A DNA stretch of 64,000 nucleotides from Seleniivibrio woodruffii (lineage in GTDB: Bacteria; Chrysiogenota; Deferribacteres; Deferribacterales; Geovibrionaceae). The position numbers and the translations under genes were made by a program. Shown one piece after another: positions 24,407-32,304 of this stretch. Below the pieces are notes generated by a model that was not told where the DNA came from, searched no databases, and saw nothing but the letters and a program-made list of their open reading frames with translations. The first letter of the stretch is position 1; each line of letters starts with the position of its first letter. Location: assembly GCF_004339245.1 (NCBI RefSeq), contig NZ_SMGG01000005.1, positions 186,001 to 250,000 of the forward strand, given 5' to 3'.

Positions 24407-25897
24407 TTACTTCTTATGGCAAGTGTTACAGGAGGCCTTAACCTTCCTTTCTTTGTGACACTTGATGCAGAGTTCATCGTGGAAGACGTTTTTAGAGCCT
24501 TTCACTTCTGTTATTTCAAACTTGAGAACACCGGGTTCGCTGTGGCAGTCTGCGCATGCAACCCTTTCTGCGTGGCCTTTGTGGTCAAAGATCACGGCAG
24601 GTTTTGTGGGTGCGGGAACGTGACGCTCAGCAAGGTTGATGGTCTCAGAGCCTTCGAGCATAGCCATGTCATCAGCCGAGTTGACAGGACCTGCGGGCTT
24701 TGCAGCCTCTTTTTTAGGTTCTTCTGCTGCTTTAGCCTGCACGGGAGCCTCTGCTTTTTTCTCTTCGGGCTTCCATGTGTCGATGGCTGTGGCCAGTTCG
24801 GGAACCTTGTCGAACATCAGGTCGAAGTATTCGGGGTTATGGACGCCTTTAGAGCCGTCGTTCTCCAGAACACGAAGGATGTTCTTCATTTCGTTATAGA
24901 TAGCCAGCTTGGCAGCGGGCATTCCTTTTGTCTGAGCTGCGTATTTGTCACGAACAGCCTGAGCCTGAGCAAGTTTCTGCTTATAAGTGGACTGGATGTC
25001 CTTCATTATGTCGGCATAACTCGCATCATGGCATCCTGCGCACGTCTCAGGCGTGGGCAGAGTGAACGCATCTGCGTGGCAGTCCGTACAGTTCAGGTCA
25101 GCCATATACCATTTGTCGCCTTTAACAGTTTTTGCATATGTTCCCTGCTGGTTGCCCTTCTGCATTGTGTGGCACTGGGCGCAGTTGTCGTTTGCGGGAA
25201 CTTTTGCAACGTTTCTGTTCTCGTCGTGACATTTGAAGCAGGTTTCCATTTTGGGCTTGTGGTTTTTAACCCCTGCGTGTCCGATGCCAAGGTGGCAGTC
25301 GAAGCAGGTTACGCCGGCCTTATAGTGTTTAAGGTGGTCAGGGTTAACGCCGATAGGCCCTTCGGTCATTATATCGGGTCTGCCGAATTTCTCACGAAAC
25401 TCGGGGTTCTTTACATCGTCAATGAATCTGAACTCGCCGAGAACTTTGATGACTTTGTCACGTCTCATCTTTTTGTTAAAGTCATCTGAGTGACAGAATA
25501 CGCAGGACTCAAGAGAAGCGGCATGTTCCGCTGCTTTCGGGTCTGTGGCGAATTTTGTGAGGTCTTTGATGACCTGTTCTTCGGAAGTGAAGATCTCATG
25601 GTACAAACTTCTCATACCGGCGACAACGTGGGCATTCAGATAGCCGTCGATGCCGGGTGCGCCGTGACAGTCAAGACAGCTTACGCCTGCCTCACTGTGG
25701 ATGCCTCTTTTGAAGGAATAGTACTCTCCTCTTACCTCAACAGCCTCTTTCGGGTGGCAGGTTTTGCAGAATTCAGCAGTGCTTGTAGCATGCATCATCT
25801 GAATGGAACCGAAACCGCCGACAACCAGAACAACTGCAAGGATAAGTGTGAAAATGAGAGGATCCTTCTTGCTAAAATCTTTCAGCTTTTGCCACAT
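24407..25897 (-). CDS. Membrane-anchored NapC/NirT-type multihaem cytochrome c (11 haem motifs)
   Basis: 496 residues. One N-terminal membrane anchor (about residues 15-35) is followed by eight CXXCH motifs in a NapC/NirT-like part (CKTCH, CLDCH, CVFCH, CFDCH, CFKCH, CAQCH, CTDCH, CAGCH). A Lys/Glu/Pro/Ala-rich linker (about 375-410) then leads to a three-haem C-terminal module (CADCH, CIKCH, CNTCH) with distal histidines, resembling class III c7 cytochromes. NapC/NirT proteins take electrons from menaquinol to periplasmic partners, and the extra module could pass them onward. It lies upstream of nothing obvious; the Fo genes that precede it (minus) are probably a separate unit. Confidence 0.9.
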   Translation of the reverse strand: MWQKLKDFSKKDPLIFTLILAVVLVVGGFGSIQMMHATSTAEFCKTCHPKEAVEVRGEYYSFKRGIHSEAGVSCLDCHGAPGIDGYLNAHVVAGMRSLYHEIFTSEEQVIKDLTKFATDPKAAEHAASLESCVFCHSDDFNKKMRRDKVIKVLGEFRFIDDVKNPEFREKFGRPDIMTEGPIGVNPDHLKHYKAGVTCFDCHLGIGHAGVKNHKPKMETCFKCHDENRNVAKVPANDNCAQCHTMQKGNQQGTYAKTVKGDKWYMADLNCTDCHADAFTLPTPETCAGCHDASYADIMKDIQSTYKQKLAQAQAVRDKYAAQTKGMPAAKLAIYNEMKNILRVLENDGSKGVHNPEYFDLMFDKVPELATAIDTWKPEEKKAEAPVQAKAAEEPKKEAAKPAGPVNSADDMAMLEGSETINLAERHVPAPTKPAVIFDHKGHAERVACADCHSEPGVLKFEITEVKGSKNVFHDELCIKCHKERKVKASCNTCHKK

Positions 25898-25922
25898 GGC
25901 AACCCCCTAGATAAAGCTGAAA

Positions 25923-25949
25923 GGGCGGACACCCGTTAAATGTCCGCCC
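25923..25949 (-). terminator. Hairpin after atpE
   Basis: GGGCGGACA/TGTCCGCCC stem; on the minus strand it is followed only by TTTCAGCTTT, so termination may be partial and allow read-through into the cytochrome gene. Confidence 0.5.
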
Positions 25950-25966
25950 GATCATATTTTTTGATA

Positions 25967-26284
25967 TTAAGCTACGAAGAGAAGGATAAGAGCTACAACA
26001 AGTGCGTAGATAGCAAGTGATTCGATCAGTGCAAGACCGATGATCATTGTTGTAGAGATTTTACCAGCAGCGCTGGGGTTTCTGGAGATACCTTCAACAG
26101 CACCTTTGATAGCGTTACCCTGACCGATACCGGTACCGAGAGCCGCAACACCGATAGCAAGACCTGCTCCGATGTATTTCGCCCATGAAGCGTCGGCAAC
26201 TGCGCCTGCTTCAGCAGCGGAAGCTACGCCTGCAACTGCGAAAATAGCTGCAACAGAAAGAACGATTCTTACAAGTTTAGACAT
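25967..26284 (-). CDS. atpE: ATP synthase Fo subunit c
   Basis: 105 residues, two membrane hairpin helices making the rotor ring. A signal-peptide-like leader (residues 1-24, ending VASAAEAG) precedes the first helix, explaining the length beyond the usual 75-90. The ion-binding carboxylate is Glu 88 in ALIESLAIY. Gln 55 in GTGIGQG and Ser 89 next to Glu 88 are two of the sodium-ligand residues known from Na+-type c rings, but the following Thr is Leu here, so the ion cannot be settled. GGAGG precedes the ATG. It is last in the hemL-atpZ-atpI-like-atpB-atpE run; the F1 genes are not in the window. Confidence 0.95.
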   Translation of the reverse strand: MSKLVRIVLSVAAIFAVAGVASAAEAGAVADASWAKYIGAGLAIGVAALGTGIGQGNAIKGAVEGISRNPSAAGKISTTMIIGLALIESLAIYALVVALILLFVA

Positions 26285-26311
26285 TTGAGTCCTCCGTGTT
26301 TATTATATCTC

Positions 26312-26983
26312 TTAGTGTGCTTCTTCAAGTGCACCACTGATATAGATCATAGAAAGCATCATGAACACATAGGCCTGAAGCAGACCTGTGAACACGCCCA
26401 GCATGAACATGGGCAGCGGAACAAGGAACGGAACGAGTATGAACAGGATCACAATAACAAGCTCTTCACCGAAGATGTTACCGAAAAGTCTCATGGACAG
26501 TGAGAGGGGTCTTGCGAGGTGTCCGATAAGCTCGATGATGAGCATCAGAGGTGCAAGCCACACGACCGGTCCGAGGAAATGGTGAATGTAGTGTGCTCCG
26601 TGGGTTTTGATACCGATATACTGATAGAGCAGGAAAACCACTATTGCGGGAGCAACTGTGGAGTTCAGGTTTGATGTGGGAGCAAGGAAACCGGGAATAA
26701 GACCTATCAGGTTGGAAAACGCAACATACAGTCCGATACCGAAGATAACGGGAATGTAGGGTCTTCCGTGGGGTCCCATCACATCGTCACACATGCCGTA
26801 TATACCTTTAACCAGCAGCTCGACAGCGTTCTGGCCTCTGCCGGGCACTTCTGCCTTGGCGCGCAGAGAGAAACTGCCTACCAGAATAACCAGAAGCAGT
26901 ACGATGAAGGTCATCACAACATGCCAGTAGGTATGGGAAAATTCCATGCCGAAGAGCATGGATACATTAAGCGGGTGTTCCAT
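26312..26983 (-). CDS. atpB: ATP synthase Fo subunit a
   Basis: About 223 residues with 5-6 membrane helices. The essential stator arginine is in SLSMRLFGNIFGEELV, and PGFLAPTSNLNST and the C-terminal GLLQAYVFMMLSMIYI are typical. It forms the half-channels that feed ions to the c ring. Two ATG codons occur in tandem; I prefer the second (26983) for better spacing from GGGGA. It overlaps the end of the upstream AtpI-like gene. Confidence 0.95.
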   Translation of the reverse strand: MEHPLNVSMLFGMEFSHTYWHVVMTFIVLLLVILVGSFSLRAKAEVPGRGQNAVELLVKGIYGMCDDVMGPHGRPYIPVIFGIGLYVAFSNLIGLIPGFLAPTSNLNSTVAPAIVVFLLYQYIGIKTHGAHYIHHFLGPVVWLAPLMLIIELIGHLARPLSLSMRLFGNIFGEELVIVILFILVPFLVPLPMFMLGVFTGLLQAYVFMMLSMIYISGALEEAH

Positions 26984-27338
26984 CATTCTTCCCCTTTAAG
27001 TTGTTATATATCGCAGTTATGGGCACACACACGGGCATAACAGTGAGCCCGACCAGCATGCCTGCAACATTCATTTTTAACTGCACAAGGCAGTACCATG
27101 CGAAAACACCTGAGACCAGAAGCCTTATCTGCGAGTAGATAACGGCGGTTCCGGGTCTCCCCTCCTCCGCAACCTTCCTTACTCCCCTTGCGAGGTACCG
27201 GAAGTTCACCGCCCCAAGCAGGTAGCCCGCAGGGATGGCGTTTGAAAACGAGGGTTCAAATATAAACCTGAATACTGTATACAATATTCCGCAAAAAATC
27301 AACGACAGAATTAATATTTTATTTTCTATCTTCATCAT
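26967..27338 (-). CDS. AtpI-like membrane protein of the Fo operon
   Basis: About 123 residues with four predicted membrane helices. It resembles the ATP synthase subunit I family by size, topology and position directly before atpB. Such proteins help c-ring assembly or Mg2+ supply. The coding region overlaps both neighbours (20 bases with atpZ; about 17 with atpB), so translation is coupled. Sequence similarity visible by eye is weak, so the name rests mainly on context. A tandem ATG leaves the start uncertain by one codon. Confidence 0.7.
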   Translation of the reverse strand: MMKIENKILILSLIFCGILYTVFRFIFEPSFSNAIPAGYLLGAVNFRYLARGVRKVAEEGRPGTAVIYSQIRLLVSGVFAWYCLVQLKMNVAGMLVGLTVMPVCVPITAIYNNLKGKNDGTPA

Positions 27339-27561
27339 CAAAAAGGTCTGTTTTCTTTATGAAATAAACCATGTTCTTAAATCCGGCGATGATTCCGCAG
27401 ACAAGAAACAGCAGGAAAAGCCATGGCTTTGTGTCGAACGTTTTGTCCAGCCACCAGCCCATGGCCGCTCCGATTATAACGGAAAACGCCAGCGATGTTC
27501 CCGCCGAACTGGCGTTTGCCATTTTTTTAACAAATTTATCTACTTCTTTCTTCTGCACCAT
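27319..27561 (-). CDS. atpZ: AtpZ/AtpI-type small membrane protein
   Basis: About 80 residues with two membrane helices and the family pattern GTSLAFSVIIGAAMGWWLDKTF followed by PWLFLLFLVCGIIAGFKNM. AtpZ-type proteins precede Fo genes in many bacteria and are thought to aid ATP synthase assembly or Mg2+ handling. The ATG at 27561 lies two bases after the hemL stop, so it is probably coupled to hemL. Confidence 0.8.
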   Translation of the reverse strand: MVQKKEVDKFVKKMANASSAGTSLAFSVIIGAAMGWWLDKTFDTKPWLFLLFLVCGIIAGFKNMVYFIKKTDLFDDEDRK

Positions 27562-27563
27562 TA

Positions 27564-28829
27564 TCAAAGTGCCTTAAGGCTCTCGTAGTGGGCTTTGGCA
27601 GTCTTCTCAAGATCCTCTTCGCTATGCGCGGAGGAAACGAACATTGCTTCAAACTGGCTGGGAGCGAGGTTGATGCCTCTGTTCAGCATTTCATGGAAGA
27701 ATTTTGCATATTTTTTGGTGTCGGACTTCATTGCATCCTGAAAGCTCTCGACCTTTCCTTCGGTGAAGAACAGGCACGCCATCGACTCGACACGGTTGTA
27801 TGCATAGTTCAGGCCGAGCTTCTTGCAGTTTTCAGCCATGGCATCATAAAGGATGTCGGACTTGGCTTTCAGATTTTTGTAGAAGTCGGGCTGAGACAGT
27901 TTTTTAAGCATTGCGATTCCAGCCGCTGTTGCCAGAGGGTTTCCGGAGAGCGTTCCCGCCTGATAAACAGGTCCTACGGGAGACATCATCTGCATGATCT
28001 CTCTCTTGCCGCCGAATGCGCCGACAGGGAGACCGCCGCCGATTATCTTGCCCATGGTGGTTATGTCGGGCATAACATCGTAGTATGCCTGTGAACCGCC
28101 CTTTGCGATGCGGAATCCGGTGATAACCTCGTCAAACAAAAGCACTATACCGTCGCTGTCGCAAGCTTTGCGCAGGTCGGCAAGGAATCCCTCTTTGGGA
28201 AGCACCAGTCCCATGTTGCCTGCAACAGGCTCAACCAGAAGACATGCTATCTGGCCTTTGTTATCGGCAATGAGGCTTTTAACGGATTCTATGTCGTTGA
28301 ACTGAGCTATCAGTGTGTGTTTTGCGAAATCTTCGGGCACGCCGGGGCTGGAGGGCTGATTAAATGTCAGCAGACCGCTTCCGGATTTAACAAGAAGGCT
28401 GTCGGAGTGGCCGTGGTAGCAGCCTTCGAATTTGATTATCTTGTCCCTTTTGGTGTAGGCACGGGCAAGACGGATTGCGCTCATGAGAGCTTCCGTTCCG
28501 GAGCTTACCAGACGAACCATCTCAACGGAGGGAACCATATCGCAGATCATCTTAGCTATGTCCAGTTCAGCCTTTGTGGGTGCGCCGAAGCTCGTTCCCA
28601 TATCAGCCGCACGCTTAACCTCGCTGATGATATCGTCGTCGGCGTGTCCGGTTATCATGGGACCCCATGAACCGACATAATCTATGTATTCTTTGCCGTC
28701 TTCACTGTAAATTTTTGATCCTTTTGCGCTTTTAACGATAACAGGGTCGCCGCCCACAGAACCGTATGCACGCACGGGGCTGTTTACGCCGCCGGGAATA
28801 AATTTTTTGGATTCTTCGAAGATATTCAT
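27564..28829 (-). CDS. hemL: Glutamate-1-semialdehyde 2,1-aminomutase
   Basis: 421 residues, normal family length. PLP enzyme of fold type I: phosphate-binding VSSGTEALMSAIRLAR, LLFDEVITGFR with the PLP-contacting Asp, and the Schiff-base Lys in TTMGKIIGGGLPVGAFGG. It converts glutamate-1-semialdehyde to 5-aminolevulinate in the C5 haem pathway, which fits the heavy cytochrome content. It heads the run into the Fo genes, with a two-base gap to atpZ. The ribosome-binding GGGAG lies 7 bases upstream. Confidence 0.97.
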   Translation of the reverse strand: MNIFEESKKFIPGGVNSPVRAYGSVGGDPVIVKSAKGSKIYSEDGKEYIDYVGSWGPMITGHADDDIISEVKRAADMGTSFGAPTKAELDIAKMICDMVPSVEMVRLVSSGTEALMSAIRLARAYTKRDKIIKFEGCYHGHSDSLLVKSGSGLLTFNQPSSPGVPEDFAKHTLIAQFNDIESVKSLIADNKGQIACLLVEPVAGNMGLVLPKEGFLADLRKACDSDGIVLLFDEVITGFRIAKGGSQAYYDVMPDITTMGKIIGGGLPVGAFGGKREIMQMMSPVGPVYQAGTLSGNPLATAAGIAMLKKLSQPDFYKNLKAKSDILYDAMAENCKKLGLNYAYNRVESMACLFFTEGKVESFQDAMKSDTKKYAKFFHEMLNRGINLAPSQFEAMFVSSAHSEEDLEKTAKAHYESLKAL

Positions 28830-28836
28830 TCAGCAT

Positions 28837-28888
28837 CTCCCGAAAATATATTTGAGCAGATAATACTAAATTCGGGAGCGTCTCTCAA
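28837..28888 (-). promoter_or_regulatory. hemL promoter with an inverted repeat spanning the ribosome-binding site
   Basis: Minus strand TTGAGA (28888-28883), 17-base spacer, TATTAT (28865-28860). An 8-bp inverted repeat, CTCCCGAA at 28837-28844 and TTCGGGAG at 28871-28878, has one arm in the promoter spacer and the other covering the hemL Shine-Dalgarno. With this promoter only the second arm is transcribed, so it looks more like a DNA operator than an RNA hairpin. Confidence 0.5.
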
Positions 28889-28925
28889 CTGTTAGTTTGC
28901 CGGAATCCGGATTTTATATGCGTCC

Positions 28926-28953
28926 TTGACAACTGTGTCGTTAAACTTATTAT
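28926..28953 (+). promoter_or_regulatory. Promoter of the guanidine-exporter operon
   Basis: TTGACA (28926-28931), 16-base spacer, TATTAT (28948-28953), placing the transcript start just before the riboswitch. Confidence 0.75.
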
Positions 28954-28962
28954 ATCTCTATG

Positions 28963-29057
28963 AAGTTCTCTAGGGTTCCGCGGGAGACCGGACAGTGACC
29001 GAGAGAGAACGGCAGTAAAACAAACTGTTACACGGCGGGATAAAAGCCCGGGAGATG
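28963..29057 (+). ncRNA. Guanidine-I (ykkC) riboswitch aptamer
   Basis: Contains the conserved blocks of the ykkC class: CTAGGGTTCCG, a central CCGGACAGTGACCGAGAGAG-type region, and ACACGGCGGGATAAAAGCC followed by CGGGAGA. It lies directly upstream of two small multidrug resistance-type exporter genes, the usual cargo of this riboswitch. Guanidine binding should stop formation of the overlapping terminator and turn the exporters on. Confidence 0.9.
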
Positions 29058-29093
29058 ACGCAGATATTGCGCCCTCTTCCGGGCTATTTTTTT
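29046..29093 (+). terminator. Riboswitch-controlled terminator
   Basis: GCCCGGGAGA pairs with TCTTCCGGGC, followed by TATTTTTTT. The left arm is shared with the 3' end of the aptamer, so ligand binding and termination exclude each other. Confidence 0.85.
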
Positions 29094-29103
29094 GTGAGGA
29101 CAT

Positions 29104-29433
29104 ATGACAAGGACATGGATAACTGTGGTAACAGCCGCATTTTTTGAGGTGGGCTGGGTGATAGGGCTTAAGGCATCCGACAGTTTTACAGACTGGGCGG
29201 CAACAGTGTTTGCAGTGGCTGTCAGCTTCCGACTGCTGATAAAGGCCACAAAACAACTGCCCGTGGGCACGGTTTATGCAGTTTTCGTCGGGCTTGGAAC
29301 TGCGGGAACGACCATAGCCGAGATAATCCTTTTCGGTGCAGAGATTCAGCCTGCAAAGATAGGGCTTATCGCCCTTCTGCTTGCGGGGGTTATAGCCCTC
29401 AAGCTCGAAAGCGCATCAGCCAAAGGAACTTGA
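29104..29433 (+). CDS. SMR-family guanidinium exporter subunit 1
   Basis: 109 residues, four membrane helices. The essential helix-1 glutamate is in AAFFEVGWVIGLK (about residue 15), and GTVYAVFVGLGTAGT is the typical helix-3 motif. Together with the next gene it matches the heterodimeric YkkC/YkkD-type guanidinium (Gdx) arrangement: proton-coupled export from the cytoplasm. Placement behind a guanidine-I riboswitch supports guanidinium as the substrate over drugs. The stop is one base before the next ATG. Confidence 0.88.
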   Translation: MTRTWITVVTAAFFEVGWVIGLKASDSFTDWAATVFAVAVSFRLLIKATKQLPVGTVYAVFVGLGTAGTTIAEIILFGAEIQPAKIGLIALLLAGVIALKLESASAKGT

Positions 29434-29434
29434 C

Positions 29435-29749
29435 ATGGAATGGATATATCTGATACTCGCAGGAATTTTTGAGATAACAGGCGTAGCCTCAATCAGCATT
29501 CTGAACAGAAAGCAAAACGCCGCCTCGTTCTTAGCCATGGTTGCAACCTTCGGGCTGAGCTTTCTTTTTCTGTCGATGGCGATGAAAACAATCCCCATGA
29601 GCACTGCATACGCTGTGTGGACGGGGATAGGAGCATCCGGCGGAGCGGCGGCGGGGATCTTTTTATACAATGAACCCAAAAGCTTCATCAGGGTGGCCTC
29701 GATTATAATAGTGCTTGCTTCTGCGGTCGGACTGAAACTAATTAACTAG
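29435..29749 (+). CDS. SMR-family guanidinium exporter subunit 2
   Basis: 104 residues, four membrane helices, helix-1 Glu in LAGIFEITGVASI (about residue 13) and AYAVWTGIGASGG in helix 3. Its paralogue lies immediately upstream, so the functional pump is probably a dual-topology heterodimer. Both are under the riboswitch. Confidence 0.88.
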   Translation: MEWIYLILAGIFEITGVASISILNRKQNAASFLAMVATFGLSFLFLSMAMKTIPMSTAYAVWTGIGASGGAAAGIFLYNEPKSFIRVASIIIVLASAVGLKLIN

Positions 29750-29832
29750 CGAATTTTAAAAAACTTCCGGTACTCTAAAGATATAGTTACCCGTCTAATC
29801 AGAACCATATTTTGAAATGCATGCAAATAAAG

Positions 29833-29860
29833 TTGCGCACTATTCGAACTATGGTAAAAT
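29833..29860 (+). promoter_or_regulatory. Probable promoter of the hydrogenase-chemoreceptor operon
   Basis: TTGCGC (29833-29838), 16-base spacer, TAAAAT (29855-29860) with an extended -10 (TGG directly before it). It leaves a leader of about 40 bases. Confidence 0.55.
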
Positions 29861-29907
29861 ACCCCATGGGTGATTAATTATTCTTTTTGCTTATTGGAGG
29901 CTCCTGC

Positions 29908-31338
29908 ATGTCTAAAACCATCGCAATCGAGCCGCTGACTAGAATCGAAGGACACTTGAAGGTCGAAACACAAGTAGAAAACTCAAGAGTGACCAACGCC
30001 TTTATCAGCGGACAGATGTTCCGCGGGTTCGAAAAATTTCTCGAAAACCGGCATCCCATCGACGCAGCCAGAATCGCACAGAGAGTGTGCGGTGTGTGCC
30101 ACGAGGTACACGGCGTAGCGTCCGTTCTGGCTCTTGAAGAGCTCTATTCAAAACCATCGCCAAAAAACGGGCATATCCTGAGAGACATGATTCTTGGTCT
30201 GCACCTTATAACAGACCATTTTCTTCATTTCTATACGCTGTGCTTACCCGATTTTATTGATTTTACACAGATACTTAACTACAAAGGAAACGACACCGAG
30301 ATCAACTCTCTGAAAAGCTGGGTCGCCAGCACCAAGCCCGCCTTTGTTTTGAAGCGGAACGCCGGAAACTATATCACGCATACACCCACTGCGCTGAATA
30401 TCATGGCAAACTATTTCAAAGCTCTCAAAATACGCAGCAAAGGTGCCGCCGGAATAGCCATTATAGGCGCAAAGGCGCCTTTTTCCCATGCTGTTCTGCC
30501 CGGCGGAATAACCACCGACATAACACCGGACAAACTTATGTATTACCACAACGTGCTTGAAGAGGTACGCCAGTTCACGGTCAACTGCTACATTCCCGAT
30601 GTGATGACCGTTGCCAAGCACTTCAAGGACTATTTCAACATAGGGGTCAGCCATGGAAACTTCTATGCCAACAAGACATTCACCGCTCTCGGCAAACCTG
30701 TCTTCGAGGGCGGAGTTTTTCTTAACGGCAGAACCGAACCTTTCTCAATGGCAAACGTAAAAGAATTTGTCGACAATTCATTCTATGACAGCAACGGAAA
30801 TCCCAACCCAAAGAAAAAAGGCGCATACAGCTGGGTGAAAGCCCCCCGCTATAAGGGCGAGCCTGTTGAGGTAGGGCCTCTGGCAAGGGTTATAATTTCC
30901 GACACACCCTATTTCAAAAATCTTATGAAGACCCTGAACGCCCCCGTAAAATCATCAACCATGGCAAGACACGTTGCCAGAGCGGCGGAATCCCGTGTTC
31001 TGCTGGATCATATGTACGGCCTGCTCGATGCCTACAGAATCGGCGACCCCACCATAAATCAGGTGGATTTCTCCAAAAAGGTTTCGGGCAAGGGAACAGG
31101 ACTTTCGCTGGCGGCCAGAGGAGACCTCATCCATCAGGTTGAGGCGTCCGGAGGCAAGATAACCAGATATAACATGATAGTGCCCAGCACATGGAACTTC
31201 AGCCCTGCGGCAAATGGCAAAAGGGGCGTTGTGGAGCAGTCGCTGGTGGGAACTCCCGTTGCATACGGCGAAGATGCCATCGAGGTTGGCAGGGTTATTA
31301 GAAGCTACGACCCCTGCACAGCCTGTTCCGTACACTGA
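29908..31338 (+). CDS. [NiFe] hydrogenase large subunit without C-terminal extension
   Basis: 476 residues from the ATG at 29908 (TTGGAGGCTCC upstream; an in-frame TTG at 29887 is rejected). MSKTIAIEPLTRIEGHL is the classic N-terminus. The four nickel ligands are present in RVCGVCHEVH and in the very last residues, DPCTACSVH. The stop codon follows that His directly, whereas periplasmic hydrogenases normally carry about 15 further residues that an endopeptidase removes after nickel insertion. It oxidises or senses H2 with the small subunit encoded next. No hyp or maturation protease genes are in the window. A C-terminal tail is also absent in regulatory H2 sensors. Confidence 0.95.
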   Translation: MSKTIAIEPLTRIEGHLKVETQVENSRVTNAFISGQMFRGFEKFLENRHPIDAARIAQRVCGVCHEVHGVASVLALEELYSKPSPKNGHILRDMILGLHLITDHFLHFYTLCLPDFIDFTQILNYKGNDTEINSLKSWVASTKPAFVLKRNAGNYITHTPTALNIMANYFKALKIRSKGAAGIAIIGAKAPFSHAVLPGGITTDITPDKLMYYHNVLEEVRQFTVNCYIPDVMTVAKHFKDYFNIGVSHGNFYANKTFTALGKPVFEGGVFLNGRTEPFSMANVKEFVDNSFYDSNGNPNPKKKGAYSWVKAPRYKGEPVEVGPLARVIISDTPYFKNLMKTLNAPVKSSTMARHVARAAESRVLLDHMYGLLDAYRIGDPTINQVDFSKKVSGKGTGLSLAARGDLIHQVEASGGKITRYNMIVPSTWNFSPAANGKRGVVEQSLVGTPVAYGEDAIEVGRVIRSYDPCTACSVH

Positions 31339-31351
31339 GAAGGAGCCTGTC

Positions 31352-32302
31352 ATGAATATATCAAGACGCCAGTTCCTGGACAACTGTGCCAAAATATCCT
31401 CAATGGTGTTCGGCTCATGCCTGTTCACCAACGAGATAGCCGAAGGTTTCATGAAGCTTTCCGCAACGGAAAGACCGCAGATAATCTTCATACAGTCGCA
31501 GTGCTGCACCGGATGCAGTATCTCCGCAACCTACGGTAACGAAGATGATTTCATCAACTTCATCACGAACATAGTCAGGCTTCAGGTTCACCCGAACCTG
31601 TCTTTCAGTCAGGGACACACCTATCTGAAGACCATAGAGGAGACGGTCGCATCAGGGCCTTTCTATCTGGTTTGCGAAGGCTCCGTCCCCGCCGGAATGA
31701 AAGAGGCCTGCATCTTCAACGACGAACCGATGTACGACTATCTCCATAAGCTCATGAAAAAAGCCGCCGCAATAGTGGCATCAGGCACCTGCGCCTGCTA
31801 CGGAGGCATTCCGGCATCAAACCAGAATGTCACCGGAGCCATTTCAATGGAAGCCTATATGAAGCGCACAGGGGTCAATAAGCCCCTGATAAAGATTCCC
31901 GGCTGCCCCATAAACCCCGACAGGCTTATGGGCACAGTGGCATACATTGTGGCCACGGGGAAGATTCCGGAACTGGTGAAGGGAGTACCGAAAAAATACT
32001 ATCCCGACCTGATACACAACCAGTGCGGACGCTATCAGGCTTTCAATCAGGGGCACTACACCAAGAATTTCGAAAGAGAGAAGCTGAACTGCCTGCTCAA
32101 AAACGGCTGCCGGGGGCCTGTGACCTATTCCGACTGCCCCACCCGCAGATGGAACGGCAAGGTCAGCGTGTGCATCGAAAGCAACGCACCCTGCATAGGA
32201 TGTGCGCATCCGGAGTTCCCGTTCAAAACAGCCCTCTATCTGGAAGAGGAATCTTTCAAAGACCTGACATGGTCTGAAATGAAGAAAATGATGGAGAAAT
32301 AG
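31352..32302 (+). CDS. [NiFe] hydrogenase small subunit, Tat-targeted
   Basis: 316 residues. The N-terminus [12 protein letters not shown] is a twin-arginine signal, so the folded dimer should be exported to the periplasm. Iron-sulfur ligands are visible: proximal cluster CCTGC, CEGS, TCACYGG and PGCP; distal and medial clusters in [26 protein letters not shown] and [10 protein letters not shown]. It passes electrons away from the NiFe site. There is no C-terminal membrane anchor and no cytochrome b gene, so the electron or signal acceptor must be soluble or the adjacent chemoreceptor. It starts 13 bases after the large subunit with AAGGAG upstream. Confidence 0.95.
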   Translation: MNISRRQFLDNCAKISSMVFGSCLFTNEIAEGFMKLSATERPQIIFIQSQCCTGCSISATYGNEDDFINFITNIVRLQVHPNLSFSQGHTYLKTIEETVASGPFYLVCEGSVPAGMKEACIFNDEPMYDYLHKLMKKAAAIVASGTCACYGGIPASNQNVTGAISMEAYMKRTGVNKPLIKIPGCPINPDRLMGTVAYIVATGKIPELVKGVPKKYYPDLIHNQCGRYQAFNQGHYTKNFEREKLNCLLKNGCRGPVTYSDCPTRRWNGKVSVCIESNAPCIGCAHPEFPFKTALYLEEESFKDLTWSEMKKMMEK

Positions 32303-32304
32303 CC

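Noticed and set aside
24416-25489. 357-codon plus-strand open frame
   Set aside because: Lies antisense within the multihaem cytochrome gene; the composition (Cys, Phe, Val rich) is a shadow of haem motifs.
29887-29907. Upstream TTG start for the hydrogenase large subunit
   Set aside because: It would add seven residues before the canonical MSKTIAIEPLTRIEG and remove the good ribosome-binding site.
29908-32302. Assignment as a classic cytoplasmic regulatory (HupUV/HoxBC) hydrogenase
   Set aside because: The small subunit carries a Tat signal and the partner is a chemoreceptor, not a HoxJ-type kinase; only the missing tail agrees.
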